A model generated the notes under the pieces. The model had not been told where the DNA came from. It saw only the letters and a list, made by a program, of their open reading frames with translations, and ran no database searches. From the NCBI GenBank assembly GCA_043421945.1, contig JBHOGO010000073.1:1-24551 (forward strand): a stretch of 24,551 nt of DNA, written 5' to 3'. Below, in pieces: positions 7,809-15,079 of the stretch. The DNA is from Thaumasiovibrio sp043421945. Its GTDB lineage: Bacteria; Pseudomonadota; Gammaproteobacteria; Enterobacterales; Vibrionaceae. How positions within the stretch are numbered: the first letter of the stretch is position 1; every line of letters begins with the position of its first letter. The translations under genes were made by a program, and so were the position numbers.

Positions 7809-8165
7809 ATGGATAGCGTTTTTATTGAACAATTGGAAGTGATCACGACAATTGGCGTGTATGACTGGGAACAACAGATTAAGCAAAAATTAGTGCTGGA
7901 TATAGAAATGGCACATGACAACCGCCCTGCAGGTAAGAGCGATGATGTTGTTGATGCTCTCGACTATTCAACGGTGAGTGATGCCGTTACTGCTCATATT
8001 ACTAACGGTCGTTTTTTGCTTGTTGAGCGTGTGGCAGAAGAGGTTGCCGCATTGATTCAAGACCAGTTCTCCGTACCTTGGGTCAAGATTCGCCTGACTA
8101 AGCCGGGTGCTGTTGCAAACGCACGTGGAGTTGGTGTTGTTATTGAGCGTGGTTCGAAGGCGTGA
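7809..8165 (+). CDS. folB: dihydroneopterin aldolase FolB
   Basis: FolB cleaves 7,8-dihydroneopterin to 6-hydroxymethyl-7,8-dihydropterin in folate synthesis and can also epimerise the substrate. At 118 residues it is close to E. coli FolB (122). Conserved parts are MDSVFIEQLEVITTIGVYDWE at the N-terminus with catalytic-site Glu/Tyr, LVERVAEEVA, and KPGAVANARGVGVVIERG near the end, which holds the conserved lysine. The frame opens at an upstream TTG, but alignment fixes the ATG at 7809. No clear Shine-Dalgarno precedes it. The last four bases overlap the next gene (GTGA), so the two are translationally coupled. An inverted repeat AATACGC/GCGTATT (7746-7767) lies in its leader. Confidence 0.96.
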   Translation: MDSVFIEQLEVITTIGVYDWEQQIKQKLVLDIEMAHDNRPAGKSDDVVDALDYSTVSDAVTAHITNGRFLLVERVAEEVAALIQDQFSVPWVKIRLTKPGAVANARGVGVVIERGSKA

Positions 8166-8665
8166 CACGTGTTTTCATTAGCGTCGGAACCAACATTGAG
8201 CGAGAAAAGCATGCTCAACTAGGTTGTGAGGCACTGCGTGAGATAGATCCTAAGGTGATCTTTTCACGAGTCTATGAAGCGGAAGCGGTTGGCTATCAAG
8301 GCGAGAACTATTTCAACTTTATTGCTGAAATTGAAACGTCATCTGATTTTGCTACTCTTCGTTCGACGTTAAAAGAGATTGAACAACGTTATGAGCCTGA
8401 GGCGTCATCGTTAGGGTATCGGCAGCGTTGCCTCGATCTCGATATCATTTTGTTTGGTGATTTACAGTTTAGTGAACCGCACTCTATACCACGAGATGAT
8501 CTCTTCAAATTTGCATTTGTATTATTACCGATGAGCCAGTTAGCGCCAACGTTAGTCGTCCCAGGATGCTCACAGACGCTAGAGCAGCTTTGGCAGTCCC
8601 TTTCTCAGCGAGCGCCACTAAACTCGCAATCCCTATGGGCTGTTGATTGGTATTTTAAAAACTAA
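8162..8665 (+). CDS. folK: FolK-like protein (HPPK family), divergent
   Basis: By fold this is a 6-hydroxymethyl-7,8-dihydropterin pyrophosphokinase, the step after FolB. It has 167 residues and starts with GTG inside the folB stop. The HPPK signature is present: a SVGTN start, YFNF equivalent to the substrate-side Tyr/Asn, and RCLDLDIILFG with the metal-binding pair D92/D94. In an ungapped comparison by eye with E. coli HPPK, R92 is kept, but the positions of R82, R84, W89, H115, Y116 and R121 carry other residues (for example PRDD in place of PHYD). Several of those contact ATP or speed catalysis. It may be a slow or altered enzyme; Vibrio species usually have another folK beside panB. Symbol given for family only. 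Confidence 0.8.
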   Translation: MTRVFISVGTNIEREKHAQLGCEALREIDPKVIFSRVYEAEAVGYQGENYFNFIAEIETSSDFATLRSTLKEIEQRYEPEASSLGYRQRCLDLDIILFGDLQFSEPHSIPRDDLFKFAFVLLPMSQLAPTLVVPGCSQTLEQLWQSLSQRAPLNSQSLWAVDWYFKN

Positions 8666-8677
8666 AAGGAAACGGAA

Positions 8678-9484
8678 ATGAGCGCTATTGAAGCTTTTGT
8701 GTTGGCATTGATTCAAGGATTAACAGAATTTCTTCCCATTTCGAGCTCTGCTCACCTTATTCTACCCTCAGCAGTACTTGGCTGGGATGATCAAGGGCTT
8801 GCCTTCGATGTCGCCGTCCATGTCGGTAGTTTAGCCGCAGTGATGATCTACTTCAGAAAAGAGGTCGTATCATTACTATCAGCATGGCTAGGCTCTATGT
8901 TTAAAGGCGATCGCGGTCCTGAAGCTAAGTTGGCTTGGCTTATTATTATCGCCACATTACCAGCGGGTATTCTAGGATTATTCCTCGATGAACTTATTGA
9001 TATGTACCTGCGTTCAGCGTATGTGATTGCTTGTACAACTATCGTATTTGGCTTGTTGCTGTGGTGGGCAGATAAGCATTCTCGTTTGGAAGATAACGAG
9101 TATCAAGCGACCTGGAAAAAAGCACTGTTTATCGGCTTTGCCCAAGCTGCTGCGATGATCCCTGGTACATCTCGCTCGGGAGCGACGATGACGGCGGCAT
9201 TGTACCTTGGTTTTACACGCGAAGCGGCAGCTAGATTTTCATTCCTGATGTCGATGCCAATTATTCTGGCGGCTGGCGGTTACTTAACGCTAAAAACCGT
9301 TAGTGCAGGTGTGTCGATAGCACTAATGCCACTGCTTGTTGGTGTGGTTGTCTCTTTCATCAGTGCGTATGCGTGTATCCACCTATTTTTAAAATTGGTC
9401 ACTCGTGTTGGTATGCTACCTTTTGTTATCTATCGTCTTGCATTAGGTATCTTCCTATTTGGTTTCCTATTACTAGGTAGCTAA
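8678..9484 (+). CDS. uppP: undecaprenyl-diphosphatase UppP (BacA)
   Basis: An integral inner-membrane enzyme that removes one phosphate from undecaprenyl pyrophosphate, so the lipid carrier can be reused for peptidoglycan and O-antigen. Overexpression of the family gives bacitracin resistance. The 268 residues are mostly hydrophobic. The active-site motifs are Q13-GLT-E17 (the (E/Q)xxxE form) followed by FLPISSSAHL with H26, and PGTSRSGAT (162-170) with R166. AAAAGGAAAC precedes the ATG, and the gene begins 12 bases after the folK-like gene, so the three form one operon ending at the terminator at 9502-9542. Confidence 0.97.
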   Translation: MSAIEAFVLALIQGLTEFLPISSSAHLILPSAVLGWDDQGLAFDVAVHVGSLAAVMIYFRKEVVSLLSAWLGSMFKGDRGPEAKLAWLIIIATLPAGILGLFLDELIDMYLRSAYVIACTTIVFGLLLWWADKHSRLEDNEYQATWKKALFIGFAQAAAMIPGTSRSGATMTAALYLGFTREAAARFSFLMSMPIILAAGGYLTLKTVSAGVSIALMPLLVGVVVSFISAYACIHLFLKLVTRVGMLPFVIYRLALGIFLFGFLLLGS

Positions 9485-9501
9485 CTTACGTCTGAAAAAT
9501 G

Positions 9502-9542
9502 CGGCTAGGTACGAGATGTTTAAGGTGCCTAGCTGTTTTTTT
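9502..9542 (+). terminator. terminator of the folB-folK-uppP operon
   Basis: An 11-bp stem (9502-9512 with 9525-9535, core GCTAGGTAC/GTGCCTAGC) is followed at once by seven T residues, 17 bases after the uppP stop. The stretch from here to 9763 is AT-rich and holds no gene I can support. Confidence 0.9.
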
Positions 9543-9763
9543 ACTCCTCTTTTTTACTCTCTTCTACATATGTTTCTTATCGTCACCCATGCTGAATATT
9601 ACGAGATAAGCACAGCTTATTGCCCCCTTAAGCAAAACTAACTTCAATAAAACACCGATCAATTAGATTATACAAATAACAAAGAAACGATGTTTTTTAT
9701 TTTATGGCTCAATACGGTACGAGTCCATTGTTCTAATATGAATTGACTAGATAGAGAGGCAAG

Positions 9764-10540
9764 ATGAAGAAGTACACTATTGCTGCCGTGATTTTGATTA
9801 CCCTCGTAGGGTGCAATTCTAGCAGCGAAGATGAAACAATCGTTACTGATGACCCAGTGTCACGTCCTCAGCCTGACTATGTTGAGCCCCCGCGCCCTAT
9901 CCCTGATGACATCGTCCCACCTCGTTTAACGCCGGATTGGTACCTTGAAGCATCGAGTCTTTATGGAATTAGTGTTGAGGCATTGGAGAGTGCTTGCGAG
10001 TACAGTTATCAAGATGAGAGTGGTCAAGCAAAATTCCCTGTACGTTGCTATTGGGAGAACGATGAACTCACTCTCAGCTATAACACCATCGATGTAGTCG
10101 GTGAGAATGGTCACAGCGATACAATAAGATCACAGTTTAATTGGGAGATTAGCCCTAAGACAGTCGCGATGCATCATATATGGCCTTCTGTTTGGAATCA
10201 TGACTCTGTCTTGGATCAGTATGAGACAAACAGTACTTCAGAGCTTACTTACTATGCAGTAAAACGCTGCTCTACTCAGAGCTGCCTTGGTGAGCCTGAA
10301 TCAATCCATGAGTTAGTGCCATTGTTTGAGCGTGGGTTAGTAACAGCAAATGGCGCTGCAAATAATGTAGGTAATAGCTACTTTGATATGAAAACCTATC
10401 AGCACTCTAGTCCACTTCGCTTCTTTGTCGACTACCGCCATAAGGCATCGGGTGAGCCATTAAAGTGGAACACTGTTTATATTTCACCTGAATTCATGGG
10501 GCTAATGCACCCAGTGCTTGCTCCTGTGTTTGGTCACTAG
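9764..10540 (+). CDS. uncharacterised lipoprotein
   Basis: I do not recognise the family. The 258-residue product starts with a lipoprotein signal: two lysines, a hydrophobic stretch and the lipobox LVGC with C17. Residue 18 is Asn, not Asp, so outer-membrane sorting is likely. A serine/acidic spacer (18-30) and a proline-rich linker with repeated PRP/PPR units (31-57) lead to a globular part with four cysteines, C78, C95, C169 and C174, which could form two disulfides. That part is rich in aromatic residues and resembles a small beta-rich periplasmic domain. GAGAGGC precedes the ATG. A TAATAT box at 9734-9739 could be the -10, but no good -35 is seen. It stands alone between uppP and cca, with hairpins on both sides. 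Confidence 0.85.
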   Translation: MKKYTIAAVILITLVGCNSSSEDETIVTDDPVSRPQPDYVEPPRPIPDDIVPPRLTPDWYLEASSLYGISVEALESACEYSYQDESGQAKFPVRCYWENDELTLSYNTIDVVGENGHSDTIRSQFNWEISPKTVAMHHIWPSVWNHDSVLDQYETNSTSELTYYAVKRCSTQSCLGEPESIHELVPLFERGLVTANGAANNVGNSYFDMKTYQHSSPLRFFVDYRHKASGEPLKWNTVYISPEFMGLMHPVLAPVFGH

Positions 10541-10546
10541 TGACAT

Positions 10547-10588
10547 GCACCATAGGCCTTGTTGTATAGTCCACAAGGTCTATGGTGC
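10547..10588 (+). terminator. long stem-loop after the lipoprotein gene
   Basis: The arms GCACCATAG/CTATGGTGC (9 bp), a G·T step, and CCTTGT/ACAAGG (6 bp) give a stem of about 16 bp with a 10-base loop, starting 7 bases after the stop codon. There is no T run on either side. It may act as an mRNA 3'-end stabiliser or a weak two-way terminator between the convergent lipoprotein gene and cca. Confidence 0.55.
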
Positions 10589-10634
10589 TGTTCAATGTTT
10601 ACGTTTTAATAGCGACATTGCTACTGCTGCACAT

Positions 10635-11861
10635 TTAAGGCAACACAGCAATGATGGCTTCTACGGCTGAAATACGCTGTTGAGTTAACTGTGCACGTAT
10701 TTCTGCCCCTTTAAAGCCTGCATCAACGATGGGTTTTACCGCGACTTTTTGAGAGGCAGTGAAGCAATTATGAAGAAAATCTGCTTGTGGATACGGGGTA
10801 TCTTCAAACCCTAACCTACCTTTACTGTCCGCATGTGATGCCGTGACAAGTTGATCAACACGCTGTGGTTTTCGCCATGCGTCTATACGATCAAAAAGAT
10901 CAATGATCTCTTTGGAAGTGAGTGAAAGTGCTCGGTGAACTTGTGTATGCTCTTGGCAGACGATGACAGCAAGATCGCGGTAATCATTAGGAACCTTCAA
11001 ACGTCCACACAGTTGTTTTACGGCTAAAACGCCCGATTTTTCATGGTTGGGGTGATGAGGAAGATCTTCGCTTGCCGTTAGGGCTTTGCCAATATCATGG
11101 AGCTGTGCTGCAAATCTTATCGATAAATCACTAGTTAGCTTAGCCGCTTGTTGCGCGACGAGTAGCGTGTGGATGCCACAATCGACCTCGGGATGGTGCT
11201 GAGAGGATTGTGGGAGGCCAAACAGGGCATTGATTTCAGGAATGACCACATGCAACGCACCGCACATTCTGAGTACTTCTATGAATACCTCTGGATGAGC
11301 GCTGCTTAAGGCGTTGTGCCACTCTTGCCAAACTCGCTCAGCTGTTAGTGTCTTTAGCTCACCTGAAGCCGCCATCACGGTCATTAATGATAATGTTTCG
11401 GGGGCAATATGAAACCCGAGGCTTTTATAACGCGCAGCAAACCGAGCGACACGGAGAACGCGTAGTGGATCTTCACTAAAAGCAGAAGAAACATGGCGCA
11501 ATTGTCTATTTTCTAGATCTTGAATACCGTTGAAGGGATCATAAAGTGTCCCTGCTTGATCTTGGGCAATGGCATTAATCGTCAGATCGCGGCGGATCAA
11601 ATCTTCTTCTAAGGTAACATCGGGGGCGGCATAGACCTCGAAACCTGTATACCCACTACCGGCTTTACGCTCTGTTCTTGCAAGAGCGTGCTCTTCTTTG
11701 GTTTTTGGGTGAAGAAAAACGGGGAAGTCTTGTCCTACTTGGGTGTAGCCTGCATCAAGCATCTGCTGTGGATGCGCCCCAACAACCACCCAGTCTCTGT
11801 CTTTGACAGGGACGTTAAGTAACGCGTCTCTGACCGCACCACCGACAAGATAAATTTCCAT
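10635..11861 (-). CDS. cca: CCA-adding enzyme, tRNA nucleotidyltransferase
   Basis: Cca adds or repairs the 3' CCA of tRNAs without a nucleic acid template. This is a class II enzyme of 408 residues (E. coli 412). The nucleotidyltransferase site is LVGGAVRD with metal-binding D21 and D23, the nucleotide-selecting RRDLTINA is at 90-97, and DPLRVLRVARFAAR (131-144) is the tRNA-side motif. A C-terminal HD domain (H231, H255, D256 in AAQLHDIGK) gives the family its phosphatase/phosphodiesterase activities. AGGACATTT precedes the ATG. It diverges from gspAB across 129 bases. Confidence 0.97.
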   Translation of the reverse strand: MEIYLVGGAVRDALLNVPVKDRDWVVVGAHPQQMLDAGYTQVGQDFPVFLHPKTKEEHALARTERKAGSGYTGFEVYAAPDVTLEEDLIRRDLTINAIAQDQAGTLYDPFNGIQDLENRQLRHVSSAFSEDPLRVLRVARFAARYKSLGFHIAPETLSLMTVMAASGELKTLTAERVWQEWHNALSSAHPEVFIEVLRMCGALHVVIPEINALFGLPQSSQHHPEVDCGIHTLLVAQQAAKLTSDLSIRFAAQLHDIGKALTASEDLPHHPNHEKSGVLAVKQLCGRLKVPNDYRDLAVIVCQEHTQVHRALSLTSKEIIDLFDRIDAWRKPQRVDQLVTASHADSKGRLGFEDTPYPQADFLHNCFTASQKVAVKPIVDAGFKGAEIRAQLTQQRISAVEAIIAVLP

Positions 11862-11933
11862 AAATGTCCTATTTTCCGAGAGATTGCAGTCTGCGTCGCA
11901 AGGATGTCTTGTTCAAACTGCATTCAGAATATG

Positions 11934-11961
11934 TTCTTGGTCGTTATTGTGGCACTATTAG
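11934..11961 (+). promoter_or_regulatory. possible promoter of gspAB
   Basis: TTCTTG (11934-11939), a 16-base spacer and TATTAG (11956-11961) lie 29 bases upstream of the chosen gspAB start. If this is right, the upstream in-frame start at 11904 would not be transcribed from it. Match quality is modest. Confidence 0.35.
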
Positions 11962-11990
11962 CAGCGTTTGTTTATCTCGGAATTGCGTTT

Positions 11991-14243
11991 ATGTACAAGG
12001 ACTTTTTCTCGCTTAAGGAATCGCCGTTCTCGATCATTCCTAGCGCTCGATTTTTATATCTCAGTGAGCGTCATCGTGAAGCATTAAACCACATGGTTGC
12101 AGGTTTAAGTGACGGCGGTGGCTTTGCGTTGCTCACCGGAGAGGTTGGGACAGGAAAAACAACGGTTCTTCGTGCTCTCATCGCGAGACTCGAAGAAAAC
12201 ACCCAAGTCGCGACCATCTTAAATCCAAGCTTATCTTCAGCTGAACTACTTGAGTCGCTGTGCGATGAGCTTGCATTGAGCTATCCAGCATCGCCAACAA
12301 TGAAGCAGCTCACTGATACGGTTTTTGCCAAGCTAAAAGAGAATGAAGCCTCAGGAAAGCAAACCGTTCTTATCGTTGATGAAGCACAGCATCTTATGCC
12401 AGATGTGTTGGAGCAGTTGCGCTTGCTTACCAACCTTGAAAACGAAAGCCGTAAGCTGCTGAAGGTGGTATTGATCGGTCAGCCTGAACTACAGCGCCTC
12501 TTACAGCAAGATAACTTACGACAACTCGCACAAAGAATTACGTCACGCTATCACCTCCTACCGTTAACAGAGCCAGAAGTGGCTAATTATATTCGTTATC
12601 GGTTGCAAGCCGTCGACTGCCTAGATGCCATATTTACGACTAAGTCGATGACAGTGGTCTCGAAGCGAACGCTAGGTATTCCTCGCCTGATTAATCTAGT
12701 GTGCGATAAGTCCATGCAGATCGCTTGCCAGCAGGGGCGAATGAATGTCACCCCAGAGATGGTGAGCCAAGCGTGTGATCATGTCTTAGATTGGCAGAAC
12801 ATCACGCTGGATGTCGAACCTCGCTCGAAAGCACCCTTAGCGATTACTATCGCACTAGCGTTTGCGATTACCGGTGTGGTTGCTTATAAATCCCTACCTT
12901 GGGATAAAAGCACTGTTGCAGGCATGGCAATGGAAGAGAGTGCTCTCCTCAATGATGTTGTTCGTACACCGGCTCTTAGTGTGTCGATGGCTAGGCCTGC
13001 TGAATCAATCGCAGAACCTGAAGAGGAAGAAGTCAAAGCACAACAAACCATCGTACTTCCTGATGATATATGGCACCTTGCTGGAGATGAGCGTCAGGGT
13101 TTACGTACGTTGGCAAAACTATGGGGTATTGCGCTGAGCTACCCACAAACAAACTGTGCTCTACTGGCGAGTGGGCCAATGCAGTGCTATCAAAGTGAAG
13201 TGACATTGCCTGAGCTGCGCATGCTTGATAAGCCTGCTGTTATTACCTTATATGGCGATGTGAATTCACTCTCTGCGGTGGTGTATGCCATTGATGAAAC
13301 ACAGGTTGAGTTACTGATAGACGGTTACAAGGCAGTAGTTACGCATGAATGGTTGCAGCAGCATTGGCTTGGTGAGGCATTATGGCTATGGAAGCCACCA
13401 TTTTCTGATACGGTGATTTTACCGGAGCAGAGCGGTGAGCCTGTACGTTGGCTTGATCAGCGTCTTGCGCTTGTGCTTGGTGACCGCCAGCTCAATACAC
13501 GTACATTAAATGGTGCGATGAGCGAGCGTGTGGCACGTTTTCAGCGCAATCAGCTCTTAGATGCTGATGGTATACCAGGACCAATGACGTTAATGTCGCT
13601 GCAGTCGGCATTGAGGTTATCAGGCCCCGATTTGATGCCAGTCGATCGAAACGTAGGGCGTATCGAAGATGACTATCAGTTGATGCCACACCCTCAATTG
13701 GTAGAGGGCACCCCATTGTTACTGACCGCCCCGCCAGAGTCTGAGCTGACTGCACCAGTGCGCGCTCAATCTGTCAGAGAGAGCGAGGCCCCGGTTGTAG
13801 TTGTTTCAACGACAGAAGAGGTAGGAACTCGTGTCAGGGCATCGAATTATACTGACTCCGAGCCGATGGCATTCGATCTTTCTGAGTTATCTCCTGATCT
13901 TGCACTGCGTGTTCAAGCAGCTCTGGCAGGAGATACTGTGGAGACATCGTCAAATTCAGAGGGCATTGCAGCACAGGGTGAAAATCATCAAGAGGCATCT
14001 TCAGCGCTTATTCCGATTGGACATCTCCCTTTAGAAGTTCAAAACCGAATACCGCCCCTCAATTTTCAAACCCATATCTATGCATCAACCGCGAGAGCGC
14101 GCTGGGTCAAAGTGAATAATAGGGAGTTGTTTGAGGGAGATGAAGTTTCACCTGGCTTAGTGCTAGAAACGATAGCTCCTAATCATGTAGAAATGGGCTT
14201 TGAAGATTACCGCTTTATGTTGCCAGCGTTATCTGAATGGTAA
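11991..14243 (+). CDS. gspA: GspA-GspB fusion, type II secretion secretin assembly ATPase
   Basis: GspA and GspB form an inner-membrane complex that binds peptidoglycan and helps the GspD secretin assemble. Here both appear in one 750-residue chain. Order: an N-terminal AAA ATPase starting MYKDFFSLKESPFSI, with Walker A GEVGTGKT (50-57) and Walker B LIVDEAQ (127-133); one membrane segment (about 282-299); a periplasmic part with a C39-peptidase-like stretch (about 355-470); and a peptidoglycan-binding helix set with VARFQRNQLLDADGIPG (514-530). A low-complexity linker (about 545-680) follows, then a C-terminal domain (about 685-745, PPLNFQTHIYAS...RWVKVNN) that matches the GspB tail. GspB's own membrane segment is absent. 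I start at 11991, where the family N-terminus begins after GGAAT. The frame is open to 11904 and would add a hydrophobic segment. Confidence 0.9.
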   Translation: MYKDFFSLKESPFSIIPSARFLYLSERHREALNHMVAGLSDGGGFALLTGEVGTGKTTVLRALIARLEENTQVATILNPSLSSAELLESLCDELALSYPASPTMKQLTDTVFAKLKENEASGKQTVLIVDEAQHLMPDVLEQLRLLTNLENESRKLLKVVLIGQPELQRLLQQDNLRQLAQRITSRYHLLPLTEPEVANYIRYRLQAVDCLDAIFTTKSMTVVSKRTLGIPRLINLVCDKSMQIACQQGRMNVTPEMVSQACDHVLDWQNITLDVEPRSKAPLAITIALAFAITGVVAYKSLPWDKSTVAGMAMEESALLNDVVRTPALSVSMARPAESIAEPEEEEVKAQQTIVLPDDIWHLAGDERQGLRTLAKLWGIALSYPQTNCALLASGPMQCYQSEVTLPELRMLDKPAVITLYGDVNSLSAVVYAIDETQVELLIDGYKAVVTHEWLQQHWLGEALWLWKPPFSDTVILPEQSGEPVRWLDQRLALVLGDRQLNTRTLNGAMSERVARFQRNQLLDADGIPGPMTLMSLQSALRLSGPDLMPVDRNVGRIEDDYQLMPHPQLVEGTPLLLTAPPESELTAPVRAQSVRESEAPVVVVSTTEEVGTRVRASNYTDSEPMAFDLSELSPDLALRVQAALAGDTVETSSNSEGIAAQGENHQEASSALIPIGHLPLEVQNRIPPLNFQTHIYASTARARWVKVNNRELFEGDEVSPGLVLETIAPNHVEMGFEDYRFMLPALSEW

Positions 14244-14285
14244 CCCTTCATTACCGCTGACAGAGTCTGGCTGTTTAATCATATA

Positions 14286-14318
14286 AAAAATGGGCTTGTC
14301 AGTGACAAGCCCATTTTT
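14286..14318 (+). terminator. two-way terminator between gspAB and ygiM
   Basis: A perfect 10-bp stem (TGGGCTTGTC/GACAAGCCCA) with a 3-base loop is flanked by A5 and T5. It lies 42 bases after gspAB and 37 bases past the end of the convergent ygiM, and is able to stop both. Confidence 0.92.
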
Positions 14319-14354
14319 GTTTAAATTCGAGACGATAAAACCAAAGGATGAGTA

Positions 14355-14963
14355 TTAAGCCCAACCGTTCGGTTTTTTCTTACGACGTGGGATCATGTGA
14401 GGAAGACATAGCCCTAGTAGCAAACCGCCACCGGCAACCATACCGCCACGCAAGAACCAGCGCATCAGCAAATCATTTTGCTGGGTATCGAGTTTTGCAC
14501 GCATCGCACGCATTTCGGTTTCAGCAGCATTCAGTTGCTCACTGACTTCCTGATTTCGAGACTCTAAATCTTCAATTTGCTGATCACGCACTTCAAGTGA
14601 AGAGATCAGGCTTGCATTACGTTGGTCAGCATCTTGCTCTGCTGTTGCAAGCTGAGCTTTTGTTTCGCTCAGTGATTGTTCCAGTGCAGGTAAGCGCTCT
14701 TTTAAGCCAGGTGTTGTAGAGATGAAGTCGGTTTTTATCCAACCTTCACGGCCTCGTTCATCTTTGACTTTGGTGTAACCACTGCCGCTATCAAGTTGAG
14801 TGACCTTCGCACCGGCATTAATACTGCCAAGAATGCGATATTGAGTCCCTGGACCTGAGTGCATGTAAGTAAACAAATCATCAGAAATATATTTTGTCTG
14901 CTGGGCGTGAACCGGAGCAGATATAGCACAAGCTAGTAGAATGAGGCGAATAAAATGCTTCAC
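14355..14963 (-). CDS. ygiM: YgiM-like SH3 and membrane-anchor protein
   Basis: This is a 202-residue protein of the TIGR04211/YgiM type. It has a signal peptide (1-20, ending VHA|QQ) and a bacterial SH3 domain (about 24-84) with LFTYMHSGPGTQYRILGSI and GREGWIKTDFIS. A long coiled coil (about 88-165) and one C-terminal membrane segment (about 171-190) with a basic RRKKK tail follow. The SH3 domain would face the periplasm; its ligand is unknown. The longest frame starts at GTG 14978, which has no ribosome-binding site. GTG 14963 has AAGGG seven bases ahead and gives the clean signal peptide MKHFIRLILLACAISAPVHA, so I chose it. E. coli ygiM also lies next to cca. Confidence 0.9.
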   Translation of the reverse strand: MKHFIRLILLACAISAPVHAQQTKYISDDLFTYMHSGPGTQYRILGSINAGAKVTQLDSGSGYTKVKDERGREGWIKTDFISTTPGLKERLPALEQSLSETKAQLATAEQDADQRNASLISSLEVRDQQIEDLESRNQEVSEQLNAAETEMRAMRAKLDTQQNDLLMRWFLRGGMVAGGGLLLGLCLPHMIPRRKKKPNGWA

Positions 14964-14988
14964 TTCGGGACCCTTCACGAATCTGAAT

Positions 14989-14994
14989 ATTATA
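14989..14994 (-). promoter_or_regulatory. -10 box of ygiM
   Basis: A perfect TATAAT on the minus strand lies 25 bases upstream of the chosen GTG start. The -35 region (ACTTCT at 17 bases) is poor. A transcript starting near 14982 would leave no room for a ribosome-binding site before GTG 14978, supporting the start at 14963. Confidence 0.45.
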
Positions 14995-15033
14995 TTGAAG
15001 ATGAGATAGTAAGAAGTTTATGAGATGGGTGCA

Positions 15034-15066
15034 ACCATGGAGAGAGGAATAGCCCCTCTCCTTGGT
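15034..15066 (-). terminator. stem-loop after pit
   Basis: GGAGAG/CTCTCC, extended by ACCA/TGGT outside and GG/CC inside with single mismatches, forms a hairpin 13 bases after the pit stop. There is no T run on the minus strand, so it is either a weak terminator or a 3'-end stabiliser. Confidence 0.45.
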
Positions 15067-15079
15067 GGTATATCACTTC

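Noticed and set aside
9569..9640. 23-codon open frame MFLIVTHAEYYE in the uppP-lipoprotein gap
   Set aside because: No ribosome-binding site or promoter; length expected by chance.
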